Of a DNA stretch of 64,000 bases, positions 42,321-53,914 are shown piece by piece. This DNA is from Diphasiastrum complanatum. Taxonomy: Eukaryota > Streptophyta > Lycopodiopsida > Lycopodiales > Lycopodiaceae. A program made the position numbers and the translations under genes. Numbering within the stretch: position 1 is the stretch's first letter; the number at the start of each line of letters is the position of its first letter. Where the stretch lies: contig CM055100.1 in assembly GCA_029204225.1 (NCBI GenBank), positions 26,614,649 to 26,678,648 of the forward strand, written 5' to 3'. Below the pieces are notes generated by a model. That model was not told the origin of the DNA. It searched no databases and worked only from the letters and a program-made list of their open reading frames with translations.

Positions 42321-44348
42321 GTGATTTGGCTCTATAGTAGGTTAACTGGACAGCTGGACAAACTTTTACTTTCTCTTATTGTGTAAGACTTAATGAAGAA
42401 GAAGTACAAATCACGAAAGCTAAAGTTTTTCCTTTTTATGTAGCTGCCAGACTTTGCTGGTAAACTAAACTTACGGAACTTGTTTGTTCAGTCAGTGTGT
42501 AGCATTAAACTTAATGAGATCTATCCTTCTGATTTGAATATCTTAGAAAGTGATTTTAGTTTAGAATTGCAGCATCTCCAATGGGACCATGGAAGAGCAT
42601 ACATTCCAGATGTTTTTTTGTCAGATTGACATGACGACCGCCAAGGCACATAATTGATATTCATAATCAGTGTAAGGAGCAGAATGAGATATGCAGAATC
42701 AAATGACCCAAGGCACATAATTAAGAACCTTCATAGTTTATCTAAAGAGGCCAGAATGAGATATGCGAAAATTTCTGCCTAGTAGTCTTAAGAGAAATAA
42801 AATTAGTTTTTAGTTCTCTTTTTTATACATCCATTTCAATTTCTTGAACTAGTGTTTTATATTTGGAAAGAAATTCTTATTTGATCACCTTTCACTTTAG
42901 TGGACCTCTTGTTAGTCATATCTTATACTCAAAATGAACCTGCTTTTTAAGGATGGCATGAGAGTTTACCTTGTAATTATATTTGTTTCTTTTGTCCTTG
43001 GTTCCTCATGATTCAGATACAAAATGTGTTTACTCAATTCTGGACCCTCTTTCTTGATTTTCGATTTAGCTGATTCCAAAGATCAAAGAGATTTCTTTCA
43101 TAACGCCAAGTTGCAAGGGTCTTAGGCGTAATCAGTCTATCAGCCTCACAATCATATAATTATGAAGTGGTTTGCCTTAGGAACATGAGATAGCAACAAC
43201 CTACTGTGTTAGTCCTCACAATTCACTCAATACCCAAAAATTTGGGATGCAGGTAAATCTTGAGAAGATCAAATATATCTCTATTGATACGAGTAGGAAG
43301 GATCCACTATACTCCACAACTATCATGCATGCCCATCTTGTCTGATCATCAAGAGAACTAAGCATAGGGAATCTCCATACAAGCATGCAATTCCAGATCC
43401 TCTCCCTCCAGCAGATCTGGTCTCCATATGGTAAATTGGGTCCCACATGAATTCCCAAAAAGTGGGTAGACCCCTCCCCTGACTCTCATGAGTCTCCATG
43501 AAGAATAATATATTCTTTTTCCATCAAAATGCTCTTCATTTTGAATCGCCATATGCTATAATTGGACACCCCATCCAATATGCTCGCCTCCCCAAGCATG
43601 GAATCGTGCAAGGTAGTCATGGTGTTAGAGGATTATACTTTAGCACCTCTTAGAGGACCAATGAGATAGATTCAAGGTGCTTTATATCACTTTTTGGTCA
43701 ACTTAAAAGTTTGACCACTTTTTCCGCAGGACCCCCTTCAGCTAAATTAAGCACAAAGTCACCAAATTTGCTCCAAATTGCAAGAAATCGTCCAACTCCA
43801 TGTTGCCAACTTCCTTGTTTTTGAAATGGTCCAAATAGCACTAACTCTCTTTGTTTGCCAATCCATTTTAGGATAATCTTCATTGCTATTTGGACCTCTA
43901 ACCTATGAAAGGCAATAGTCTAAAATTTATGTGTAATGAAAGATCAAGAGTATTGAAACTAACAGAATCTTAAAATTTTGAAAAGCAAGAGTCATTGATT
44001 TATTGAGATACACAATTTCCTAGTTGTAAGAATTTTGTACGTATATGATTTTGCTCAATTTTGAAACCTGCAAGCACATTTCTAAGTGTTGCTCCTTATA
44101 ATACTCATGCTTTTTCTGTTGAGACTGATATTTACAACCCAACAATTTATTTTACTACAATAGTAGCTCGATTTCTGTTTCTTTGTTAATCAATTTTTGG
44201 TGAAGGAAAGGTTTTTCACTAGAAGTTTTGAAGTGAATTAAACTGATGTCATTTGTAGTTTTTACCACTATATTTCTTAAGCATAATTAATCTTGTGATT
44301 ATTATCTGATGACTTCATTCATTTTGGCTTGTCATTTTGAACTTACAG
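42321..44348 (+). other. Intron 5 (2,028 bp) of the metallophosphoesterase gene
   Basis: Between donor cag|gtgatt and acceptor cttacag. It holds a minus-strand LINE endonuclease remnant (43210-43640); the rest is AT-rich. Confidence 0.6.
43210..43640 (-). pseudogene. LINE-H endonuclease fragment
   Basis: Degraded copy of the LINE-C endonuclease. From about 43550 downward the frame reads FFMETHESQGRGLPTF, GGRGSGIACLYGDSL and MIRQDGHA, aligning with METHESQVRGLPTF, GRGSGGVACLYRESL and VKHDEHA in LINE-C. No 5' or 3' end remains. Confidence 0.78.
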
Positions 44349-44386
44349 AGAATTACCAAGTTTGGGCCAAGACGACAGGACCTTGT
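44349..44386 (+). CDS. Metallophosphoesterase putative micro-exon (38 nt)
   Basis: Candidate sixth exon, flanked by acceptor cttacag and donor tgt|gtaagg. In the phase left by exon 5 it encodes RITKFGPRRQDL plus two bases. This fits the variable linker between VINQ and the tyrosine-rich segment that follows in plant relatives. The call rests on splice sites, phase and position, since the piece is too short for similarity alone. No exon carrying the final GHxH motif was recognised downstream, so the gene probably continues past a further intron of more than 19.6 kb. Confidence 0.55.
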
Positions 44387-44519
44387 GTAAGGACCATGCT
44401 CTTTTTACTTGTTGCTATTCTATTAAGATGGTTAGCGGGGTCTCGAAATGAAAAGAATACGTGGAAAAGGTTTGCCCAAGAGATTTTAGATTCCTATTTT
44501 CATTGTTAGTTGAGCAAGA

Positions 44520-45010
44520 CAAACCTAAGCAACCATTTAAAGCATCAATGGATTTTGAAATTGATTGCCATCCACAACATGACTTTACATGGGTAATCGT
44601 GAATCGGTTAACTAAGCTTGCCACTTTTATATCGGTTAAGTCAACTACAAAGGCATCTGTGTTAGCTTAGATTTTCGTGGAGAATTATTTCAACTACATG
44701 GGCTCCCTCTAACTAAAATATTTCATACATAGCTCTGAAATGCCTTCTAGAAAGCTAACGCAAGCAAATCAATTCTAGGAAGTTAAAATAGGTTCAAAGT
44801 GTAGCTGATGAATACTTCGATTAGACCGTTTGTCTATATAGAGTCTGACATGTGAATCTTGTAAAAAAAGGTTTACAAAATTTTTCAACATAGAGTTTCA
44901 GAACTCCGGAACGCTGGGTTCCAGAACGCTGTTCCGATGCAACTTAGACCCAAAGTCAGACGGTCAAATTGAAAGGGTTCATCAGACTTTCAAGTTTGAT
45001 TACAATAGTG
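44520..45010 (+). pseudogene. Gypsy integrase remnant
   Basis: + strand decayed integrase. HDFTWVIVNRLTKLATFISV and KSTTKASVLA then IFVENYFNYMGSL follow the pattern of W.IVDRLTK.AHFI...Y...A. Further on, LDPKSDGQIERVHQTFK matches the HPQTDGQTERVNQ motif. Several stops and indels. A possible RNase H tail (NALSRRRN) lies at 45240, out of order. Confidence 0.72.
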
Positions 45011-46110
45011 GCTACTAGGTTTAGCTCTTTCATGCTTATGTACAATTTCCAATTTGGATCTCTTGTCTAAGCTTTCCTATCAAATGCCCATGCTGAATGT
45101 AGTAATTTGATTATAAAATGATAAATTATTTAGTTCTTACTAGCAATGCATTTCAAAACTGTTGTAGAGAAGCTTTTAATGTTAAGAAAATTCAAAGGGA
45201 ATCCATAGTTGTACCAAATGCATGGCCTTGCTCCTTGTTAATGCCTTAAGTCGTCGTAGGAATCTACGAGTGTCAATTGTACGGGTGTGGTGTGACAATC
45301 CTCACACTTTTATGACATTGATGATATTACATGGAATGAAAAAACCACTTACTCTCATACATGCCAAAGTCTTGCGTACGCATACACCCAAAATTATATA
45401 TTGTTTTTTGAAAATGTAATAATAATATGGAATGAGAGCTAAATAATAATTTAAGCACTTTGCATTCAACAAGTGTAGAATTGATAAGGTGGCTTACAAT
45501 GGATAAGTACTTCATAAAGGTCACAAGTTTAATTTTCATCCTCATACTTTAAACTGTAGTGTGCAAGTAATTGTGCACGTATGTCATTTTTTTAGTAGAG
45601 GCTTGTACAATATCTGGTAAACTGTTTGTGACTCGAGTCATGAGCCGTATGTGGCCAAGTTCCTGTTGTATTCTTCTTCTATGGTGGCTTTTATATCCTT
45701 TTCTCTTGGTCAGTTTGACTTGCTTCTCTTACTCGATTCCCTTGCCATCTAGAGTGAAGTGAGAAAAGCTCACATCCAAGTGTGCAAGAAGCCATTGCCA
45801 ATGTTGATGTTACTCATGAAGATATTCATAAACACATCACCAAGTGATGTAAGATAAGTGACTTGAGAGTGAAAGGACCAATCCCGAAAGAGACAATAAT
45901 ATATAGGCTTGCATTAATAGATAGAGTGCTTCTCATTTTGCTTCTTGGGCATGGAAAATAGTCCTTTCTAAGTAAATAATGAAACTACCCAATCTCAATC
46001 TCAAGCTTATGGGAGGAGACTTTGAGGTGACTGATCTCAAATTGTAAACTATGGGAAATTGGGGCATGAAGGTAGCCTATCAATTCAATGGTATCATCCA
46101 TTATGAAGTC
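45011..46110. other. Intronic sequence, nothing recognised
   Basis: AT-rich; only short random frames. No LTR or LINE end before the tail of LINE-E at 46115. Confidence 0.45.
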
Positions 46111-46114
46111 AGAA

Positions 46115-46777
46115 TTGGAGAGAGAGAGAATAGAATAGAATAGATTAATGTCTATAGAGTGCCCTTGGGGACATAAGACAAAGAAAAAGTACATCAGAAA
46201 GGAGCATTGTCCATGTCGGACTTATTTCTACTAAAACTAAAACAGAAATAGCCAGAAATAAAACCAGAGCTTAACCTCCAGCTATGGTGAGGGTACAAAA
46301 ACAGTAGCTTAACCACCAGCTATGCGGAGGAATAAAACTCACTAACTGAGAGAAAAAAAATGTGTGATCTGGTGTGAGGCACGTGGTGGCCTATGGTGAC
46401 GAACTCTGGATGGTTGAGGAATACGCTGGAGCTTCAGTAGACGAGCTGGAATGTCAATCTCACTGTTCGAAGTATCTTCTCTACCTCTTTTCTGAAAGAA
46501 AAGTGTAATATGTGGCTGGTTGTGGTCAACATCCTAATCATCCGACAGAAGAGAAGATCTCAACGAGAACATCTCTCGCAATAGCAAACCAACACATCTT
46601 GCATCTGGATAAGTAAAGAAGGAACCAAGCGTGAGTGGAGTGTCCCGATAGAGACAATGGTATCTGCCTCTGATCTCATAGTAAGCTGGAGAGGTGAAAA
46701 TAAAGTGAAACTCATCCTCAACCTCCTGTAGTGTACAGTACTGACAGATCCGTAATGGTTGTGGCGTGTCTGTGTAT
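46115..46777 (-). pseudogene. LINE-E ORF2 C-terminus and 3' UTR
   Basis: Reads ICQYCTLQEVEDEFHFIF (zinc-knuckle region, last Cys lost), YYEIRGRYHCLYRD, YPDARCVGLLLREMFSL and FFQKRGRED, matching LINE-A and LINE-B. The 3' UTR then runs to the hairpin and the TATTC/TC tail at 46115-46140. Confidence 0.82.
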
Positions 46778-47814
46778 CACAGAGGGACTACCCTGAATTC
46801 CTAAGAGAACTGGATAGAATAGATCCTTTACAGCCAAATTCTAGCAACCCACAAACTTTTTTCTTTCAAAAACCAGCAAACAAGGGTTTGAAATTGACAA
46901 TCTTCAAAAACAAGATAGGGATCTAATAGGCTCTACCCCACCAATGACCTACCACCGGATACCTATAGCAATTGTCAGATTCGAAAAATACTGAGAACTG
47001 AAAAAGCTACAAACACTTTTGCAAATCTCAAGAAGGTTGACTTTTATAAAAGCAAAGAGAAAACACAAGCTAGACAACAGAAGACGCTCAAAGGCTGCCC
47101 AATGACCAGCAATCCACCATAGGGCTCCAATCTGCAAGCTTTAGGGCTCTCAAAATGCTAAAAAATACTCTGTAGAAGGGCGCTAGCCTACCTAGCATCC
47201 AATAAACCCTAACTAGAGGTGAAAGTGATTGCAAACCCCACACAATCTTGGAAAGGAACTGCTCTTATACCAAATATCGCAAACCTATGTGAATTCAACC
47301 CAAAGCACACCAAAGTAGCTACCAAATATCCACTTTAATGATCTCTTGAAAGTACATATCAAGTTACAAGCATAAACACAGAAGAGCATTGATGCTAAGT
47401 CTCCCAGCCACCTGCTCACATATACATCTCAAGCACCCACTTAACCTTGACCCTTTCCTAACGTTGACACATGGCGAGCCCCATGCACAATCGACACTTG
47501 CCACTTGGCAGCACCCTGACACATTGGCAAGCAAGTACGAGGACCGTCCGACCGTGTCACTCATGCACAATGAGCGTATGACACGTGTCCTGTTGACCAG
47601 TCAACTCTCCTACTTTTTAGGAGGTCTGTCCAGCAGCCTCCAAATTAAGACCCAGTACCCTATACCAAATATAAGCAAGTTAACAATTACCAAAAGCTTG
47701 CTATTACATTTTCTTACAAAACACCACAAGCCGGTGCGAACTAGTTTAGTATTTACAATTTACAAGTCCGACGTGTTCACACAGGCAAGAATATAAGTAC
47801 ATGGCAATTCCTCT
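46778..47814 (-). mobile_element. LTR-like insert in LINE-E
   Basis: Separates two collinear parts of LINE-E ORF2. On the minus strand TGGTATAAGAGC at 47272-47261 resembles a tRNA-Met primer-binding site, which would put an LTR to its right (from 47273 to about 47.8 kb) and internal sequence to its left. No second LTR or coding domain is recognised, so the class is uncertain. Confidence 0.4.
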
Positions 47815-48440
47815 ACTGTGTATAATGCTATGGGGGTGACAATGATATCAAAAAGCCAACACTTCCTGAATAAATCTCTAAAAACAAAAGCTCTCTATTT
47901 GGACAAGGGAAGTGTGTCCCTTCCCGAGTCTAGTTGTAGCTACCTGTCTCATAACAAATATAGGACTCCTCAAGAGAACCCCTAGATAAGTGTAGGATGA
48001 TACAAGCTCCAATGGTTGTCCATCAAAGATAAGCTCTTGTCACTACATGAAGGCCCTAGATGTGTTGAAGACCATAATCTTGGTCTTCGTAGTGGTAACC
48101 CCTAAACTCCATCCGGTGCAAAAAACATGAAGACTATCTAACTTCCTCTGTAGACCCTCTCTAGTCATGGAGACTATAACCACATCATCTGCCAAAGGAG
48201 AATGGCAATCAAAATATCTCCCAAGTCTGCAACTTGTGCCCATCACTTTGCTCAATGACTCTCTCAAGCTTATCAATATGTAATCCAAATAGTGTGGGTG
48301 AAAGGGAGCAACCCTATGTCAGCCCAATGGTGCTTCATGTATTCTCTAAGATGCTTATGTCACTCCGAAAGCAGCCAAGAACTTGCTCATAAAGTGCCAT
48401 CACCACTAGAACTGTATTAGTGGATCCTCTCGCCTGTCAA
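47815..48440 (-). pseudogene. LINE-E reverse transcriptase/thumb fragment
   Basis: Reads LADDVVIVSMTREGLQRKLD (YADD box with Tyr changed), LHVFCTGWSLGV, KIMVFNTSRAFM and YTYLGVLL, then TRLGKGH-like remains. It also carries VLVVMALYEQVLGCFR from the upstream RT. It matches LINE-C and LINE-G in order. Confidence 0.8.
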
Positions 48441-48599
48441 GGTATGGGACACACCCCCATACTTGAACTTATATACATCACTTCTCAGCTATATCAACTT
48501 GTACGTCAATTGGCTACTCTTGTTGGGCTTGCCTTATTCATTGCCTAGCGGTACATACTTGGAGCTTCTAAGACCTCTGTTAGAACCTTACCCTTAGAC

Positions 48600-50009
48600 C
48601 TGCCCTCATAAATAAGAGCCTTGGCTATGGCATGTTCCAATGTGTTGCAAGACTCATTGAACATTGAGCACTCTTTGGAACCTTTTTGTACTAATCGAGG
48701 AGGGAGTCAACATGTGTCAATTAGTACTTTTGTTCAAAGTGTTAAGAGCGAGCATTTGTTTGGAGAAATTTTTTCATTACTTGAAGAATCTTCTATGTCA
48801 TCCCATACCTCTTCGATGGACAGCTTTGATGATGCCATCGTTGATGCATCTCTTGATAGTTTGCCAAATTTTTATGATGAAGACGTTGGACAGCAGGTTC
48901 AGTCATCTTCTTTTGGTCATTTACAGCCCATTTTACATCACGAGCAGTCCATTATGCTTCAGGAACAGCCTGCGGAAGATTATGGACAACATGGTCCATG
49001 TTGGGAACACTTTGGGCAGCAAAGTGTTGAATAGCCCATAACAGTTCCTTGTCGGCTATTGGAGACTTTGCAGGACAACAAAGAAATGTCTTACTACGAA
49101 GAAAAGGCACATGCCTCTTTAAAATCAGTACCTCTTGCTGATTTTTTTGGTTCTACACTTACTCTTCATCATGATGTTGTTACATTGCCTATTCTATGTG
49201 AGCAAGTCATTGATGGTAAGTGATTTTAAAAGAGTTTGGTACTCTTTTTTATTGTCCTTATGGTAAGAAGTTTTTTCGAATGATGTGGGAGCCTATAATG
49301 GATTACAAGTCCATGTTTCGACTTATTGCCGAGTTTATGATGGTTCCCTACTTCGGATGGAGCATGCAAATCCTCACCCTTCGACTTGATGCTTCATTAT
49401 TACGCATTCTTTTCCTTTTACATGATTGGGGATGAGATTTTGACTACTTCGGTGCGAAGTTTAAATGGCGACATGAAGTTCGGACAGCAAGTTGCATTTT
49501 TCTCTTTCGAGAAGTTACTTCATGTTATGTTATGCATCTCCATTTAAGGAGGGTGTTGGAATGTAAATGGAATTGCTTACATTACCATAGGTTACTTTGA
49601 ACCAAAAGGTTGAGAGTTGTGTAACCATGGTCATTTATTATATTAGGCCTACTAAACTTAGAGTTAGCTAAGTTAATATGAAATAAACTTGGTAGGGCCT
49701 CATGGGTCCACTAGGCCTAATTGTGACATTAAGTACCCCAACTTGACATATTGGAGGTACCTTATTCTTTCTATGTAACTTATAGAAAGTTGGATAGTCA
49801 ATAGTCATGAAGTTAGATAGTCATCTTGGACTATATATATGTGTGCATCCCATTTGTATGAGACACTTTTGTAAGCAATACTGACTATTCTCCTTGGCTG
49901 TCCACGAGTTTCTACAAGAGGGTTTCTAGCCAACTCTCTCTTTCTTTTGAGAATGCTTTGTGTGATTGAATAGTTAAGATCCTGGATCCTTAGGCTTCTA
50001 TTTCTTACA
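48600..50009 (+). mobile_element. LTR element D2, 3' end in LINE-E
   Basis: The internal part 48600-49540 carries the same unknown 3' ORF as D1 (EPFCTNRGGSQHVSISTFVQ, DAIVDASLDSLPNFYDEDVG), here with a stop after 49034. A polypurine tract aaggaggg precedes the LTR at 49554-50009 (456 bp, TGTTGGAATG...TTTCTTACA), the most complete family-D LTR in the window. The 5' part is lost. Its right edge cuts the LINE-E ORF1 at NVRVL. Confidence 0.85.
49554..50009 (+). repeat. D2 3' LTR
   Basis: 456 bp, matches both orientations of D1 LTR sequence and covers the segment deleted from the left D1 LTR. Confidence 0.9.
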
Positions 50010-50661
50010 GAACCCTGACATTGAGGGCCTCGAGATCTCTTTTTTGATGTTCTTGAATAGATTCAGAAATAACCTGCTTAGATCCCTTGAGCACGTCGGC
50101 CCAAGAACTCTTCGATTGCTGAAATTGCTGCTCCAATGAGTGAACCTGCTCTTGAAGCTGCTTTGCCATGTCTTCTGAATCTGCATTGCTGCTTCCTTCT
50201 TCTTCCTCTTCATCAGATTCCAATTCATGCTTGAGGTAAGTAACATCAACCTCAAGAATGCCAACTTTGCCCTGGAGGACCAAAACCGTATTCCCCAGAG
50301 TGGAGATTTGGAATGCTTGTTGCTTGATTAACGCAAGCAAGGATACATTGGTCTCTTGAAGAGACTCAATAATGCAGGGGAAACCAGACAAAAATTCAGC
50401 TAAAAGAGACGGAGACAAAGAGGATGAAGATGAAGGGGTGAAAGAGGGAGAGGAGGAAGAAAGAGTAGAGGGGGTAGTGGCAGTAGGAGAAGAGGTAGAG
50501 GTTGTGGGAGTGGAGGGTATGGGTGAGGGAGAGGAAGCAGGAGAGGGAGGGGGCAAGGTAAAGGGATTTGGAGCCATAGTATGGATGGCTGAGAAAACAA
50601 AGGGAGGAGGGGGAGGGGTTTTCTTCTTCCCTTTCTGATTCATTGATTGCCAATCAGCCAT
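50010..50661 (-). pseudogene. LINE-E ORF1 N-terminal part
   Basis: Starts MADWQSMNQKGKKK, followed by proline/serine-rich TPPPPPF and SPSPIPSTPTTS tracts, then a heptad region (LGNTVLVLQGKVGILEVDV), an acidic stretch, a second coiled coil (MAKQLQEQVHSLEQQFQQ) and SSWADVLKGSKQVISES. It ends in NVRVL just where NIRVRGIP begins the RRM in LINE-C. The layout (Pro-rich, coiled coil, SWAxVLK) is the same as in LINE-C but the leader is C-run free and in one frame. Cut by the D2 LTR. Confidence 0.78.
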
Positions 50662-50761
50662 AATGGCAAGAAGAAAGATACAACGATGGGCCAGAAGGAG
50701 GGAGGGACAACAATGGAGGGACAGTGATGGAGGGTCAGTATAAAGTCCTAATCCAAGGATC

Positions 50762-51906
50762 CTATTCTAAGCATGCCAATCACAAGCAACACAAGGGAAC
50801 CTGATGGTGGACAAACCATCCCAACCAAATCTAGATCGAACGGATCTAGCCCCCAAGCTATGGATCAATCACAATCAGGGAATGAGGCATCATACCAGAA
50901 GCATCCTGCCACTGGTCATGCTATCAAGCATACACTAGTGAGAGCCCAGCAGGTATACTTATACCCTCCAAGGCCCATGCACCACTAGTAGTGCATTGTG
51001 ACACCTCACTGGACACCTCTGCAGCCTATCTGGGCCACGTCATCCAGTTCCCCAATGACTCACTGATAGACCCATACAAATCCACCATCGGCCTACAACC
51101 ATTAATTATGAACATGTACACATAAGGGCCCCAATTCCCTTATAGTCACAATTAACTTATGGATTGTTGGTGTACCGGTCCCTAGCGTGGACACGCTACC
51201 CGAGACCAGGCATGGGCATGACATTCTTCCCCCCTTATTCAAGTTTTGTCCTCAGAACTTAAAACTGGGAAAGAACCTCCTTAAGCTTCCCTCTTGCTAC
51301 TAGGAATCATCATCGTCCGTACATCCCATCCATCGAACCAGATGCTCGGTAACTATACGATTACTCAATCATTTAGTTCTTTCGTCCAAGATCTTTTCGG
51401 GTTCAAGACGAGATACAATTGATAATTCATCCAACAGGTCCAATTGATCTCCAGATCCAAGATGCTTTCCTTCACATAGACTCTTCTCGAGACGGCTCAC
51501 GTGAAATATGAGATGCACTTGAGATCTGTCCGGGAGTTCCAATTGGTTAACCTAAGGACCTGATCTTTTTCAAGATCTTATACGGTCCTCTATATCTAGG
51601 GGACAATTTATAATGCTTGCCGGTACGCATTACGCTCGAATCCTTCGGGATTCTCAAGTATACCCAATCCCCCACTTGGAAGTCTCTTGGTGATCTTTTC
51701 AGATTTGCGTAATGTCAGTCCCTATCCTGGGCACACTGGACGTTTTCACGTGCAATCCGTAGCATTTCCTGCATATCATGTAGGAAATCCGCTACTTCCT
51801 GAAACTTGATCGACCGAGTCTCAACCACGATGGGTGATATAGGTTCAAATCCATACGTAACCATAAACGGGCTATAACCAGTAGCCAAATGCTTACTATA
51901 ACTCAA
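50762..51906 (-). mobile_element. Gypsy-3, 3' part
   Basis: The integrase C-terminal part 51906-51715 reads SKHLATGYSPFMVTYGFEPI and ARENVQCAQDRD. Then VGDWVYLRIPKD and LSPRYRGPYKILKK (GPY/F), then a degraded chromodomain region. A polypurine tract AAGGGGGGAAGAA (51236-51224) precedes an LTR that starts TGTCATGCCC at 51223 and runs to somewhere near 50.76 kb. The 5' portion is absent. Confidence 0.75.
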
Positions 51907-52440
51907 TCTCCATCAAGGATAACTCCCTCTCCGAGGAGATTGCTATCAAAATACAAATGCAAATCTTATCCGATCTTTTGATCATGCGGGTAATCCTTCT
52001 TTTAAACGATCAAGTATAACAAGAATCTGAACTATGATTCGTCAATCATAATTCATCCGATTCTTGTCCTATACTCAATAAAAGAACGTAAAAGGAAACC
52101 TTTTAGGAAGCTACCCGATTAGAGTAAAGATCAGCATGGCGTGGGTCGCAAGACCATATGTGCAGTGCCACTTGGTCCTTGGTTGAGCTAGCTTATCACG
52201 TACCCATAGTTACCAGCAAATGTTTCTTGAACTTAGCTTGTGAACTTCTATAGTTTCTTGCTACCCATACTCCAACAAAGTTAGTGATCTAATTGATCAA
52301 TATCTTGCTGACTAGTTGTTGGTTGTAAATCCCCTTGTTGTCCTTGTTCATCTAGCCTCTAGTCAGGTGATTAATTACTATTGAATTGCTAGTGATCCTC
52401 TTAATTTGCTCATAATATTTTTGCCACTGTATTGAACTTT
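51907..52440. other. Unrecognised sequence between gypsy parts
   Basis: Breaks the transition from the Gypsy-3 integrase to the Gypsy-1b RNase H fragment. AT-rich, no coding similarity seen. Confidence 0.4.
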
Positions 52441-52640
52441 CCTCGTCTATATTTGATAGACAAGTCAAATTCCTGCATTAGCTCAGCCCACCGAACTTTC
52501 CGACCCCTAAGCTCAAGCTGATTACACAAATATCTAAGGCTTTCATGGTCAATTAGGACCTCAAAGCTAGCACCATACAAATAATGCCACCAAGTCTTAA
52601 GGGCATGAATAATAGAAAAAGGTTCCTTATCATAAGCATT
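52441..52640 (-). pseudogene. Gypsy-1b RNase H fragment
   Basis: Closely matches 16040-16260 of Gypsy-1 (region encoding LTDHESLRYLCNQ and MQEFDLSIIYRRGKFNTVA). The sequence stops near 52645, where element A2 begins. Confidence 0.85.
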
Positions 52641-53049
52641 GATGGTATTATCCTGGTATTTTTGTTGGAGAGAGAGAGATTAAGGAGACTAAAGAGAGAG
52701 ATCAATATCATCAGCTGAATAAAATGACACAGTTTCCCTACTTATAGCCAAGAGGAAGCCCTAAAAGGAAGCTTCCGGTGGCTAGGGCCCAACTGGGAGG
52801 GAAAATAGTGCGCCCTCCAAGAAGGCCCCCACTCTCCAGTAATATGTCCAAATGGCCTAATAATGAATAATAAGGCCAAAGGCCAACCATATAATCTAAG
52901 TGTCAATAATGAATAAAAAAGGGCCCAAGGCCTGCTTATGCATAAAGTAAAGTAAATGTAAATGGACGCGGCGAATGTAATGAGCCAAGTCCATAATTCT
53001 TCGTGGCACAAAAGAAAAAGACCCAACTGCCAAAAAGAAACTGGATCAA

Positions 53050-53914
53050 GTAGCAGCAAGCCCTGGTGCATCAACAGCTAGAGCAGCATCTGATGTAGAG
53101 GAATCAACAAGTGCAACAAGAGCACGAGCCTGATCCGCAAGTGATGGTGTATGATAAAAGACATCAATAGACTCCCATGTGGCCTCCTCAATAGGACGGC
53201 CATCCCACTGGACCAAAAACTGAATCTGCCGGCGGCGTCGACTATGGTATAGACGAACCTGTAATACAGCAGCAGGTAAAAATGGAAATAACTCTGGAGC
53301 AGTAGGAAACTCAGCATCACAAGGAGCGTCATCCTCAATAGCAGCACGTAATAAACTAACATGGAATACATCACAGGCGCGTGTGGAAGCAGAAAGCTAT
53401 AAGCGATATGTAACTGGACTAAGAACCTCCAAAATGCGATAAGGCCCATAATAACGTGGTGCAAGCTTCTCAGTAGAAGCATGGCCCTGGACAAAATGAT
53501 GACGTGCACACCGTAGGCGTAGATAAACCATATCTCCAAGCTGAAACTCAACATGGCGGCGGTGACGATCAACTGAGGTCTGATAACGCTGCTGAACATG
53601 CTGTAAATGAGAACTGGCCCGGGTAATAAGCTCTCGAGCACCAAGGTATCCAAAAAGCCCGAGAAGGTAGAACAATCCATCATAGGATACACCAAAAACG
53701 GATGGAGAATCGGATGACCCATCGGAACTGGCCGCAAGTGTAATCCCAAAGTACACACCAGGCACACAAGTGAGGAATAAAAGAAATGCACTGGAACGAG
53801 GAACAAGATCCGCAACATCAGTAGCAAGCATCGGAACAATATCCACGTGTAGCTGGGAATGAGTATCAAAGCACATATGAGCAACACTGAAGTATATGGC
53901 GGCAACATCCCCAA
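53050..53914 (-). pseudogene. A2 integrase C-terminus and chromodomain
   Basis: The upstream frame (53660-53397) encodes VDRHRRHVEFQLGDMVYLRL and LAPRYYGPYRILEVLSPVTY, the SH3-like/GPY-F end of a chromovirus integrase, then a stop at 53397. The same frame continues after the stop with FHVSLLRAAIED, FLPAAVLQVRLYH and chromodomain QIQFLVQWDGRPIEEATWES, ending at a stop near 53050. The A1 copy of the chromodomain is nearly identical. The catalytic integrase core is missing. Confidence 0.85.

Larger units (their letters stand above)
46115..50740 (-). mobile_element. LINE-E, decayed LINE split by two insertions
   Basis: Three collinear minus-strand pieces: ORF1 N-terminus (50661-50010), RT/thumb (48440-47815) and ORF2 C-terminus plus 3' UTR (46777-46115). 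The first gap holds LTR element D2 and lacks the ORF1 RRM, endonuclease and early RT. The second gap holds an unidentified LTR-like insert. The 3' end has hairpin GTCCCC-AA-GGGCAC with one mismatch (46159-46172), AGACATTAAT, then (TATTC)3 and (TC)n, a diverged version of the family tail. Confidence 0.82.

Noticed and set aside
46778-47814. Full-length LTR element with two LTRs
   Set aside because: Only a primer-binding-like site was found; no repeated ends or TSD could be shown, so it is kept as a low-confidence insert.
52626-52631. cttat at the left side as the TSD partner of 57842-57846 for element A2
   Set aside because: The left LTR is truncated and the flanks come from different parts of Gypsy-1b, so the match is probably chance.
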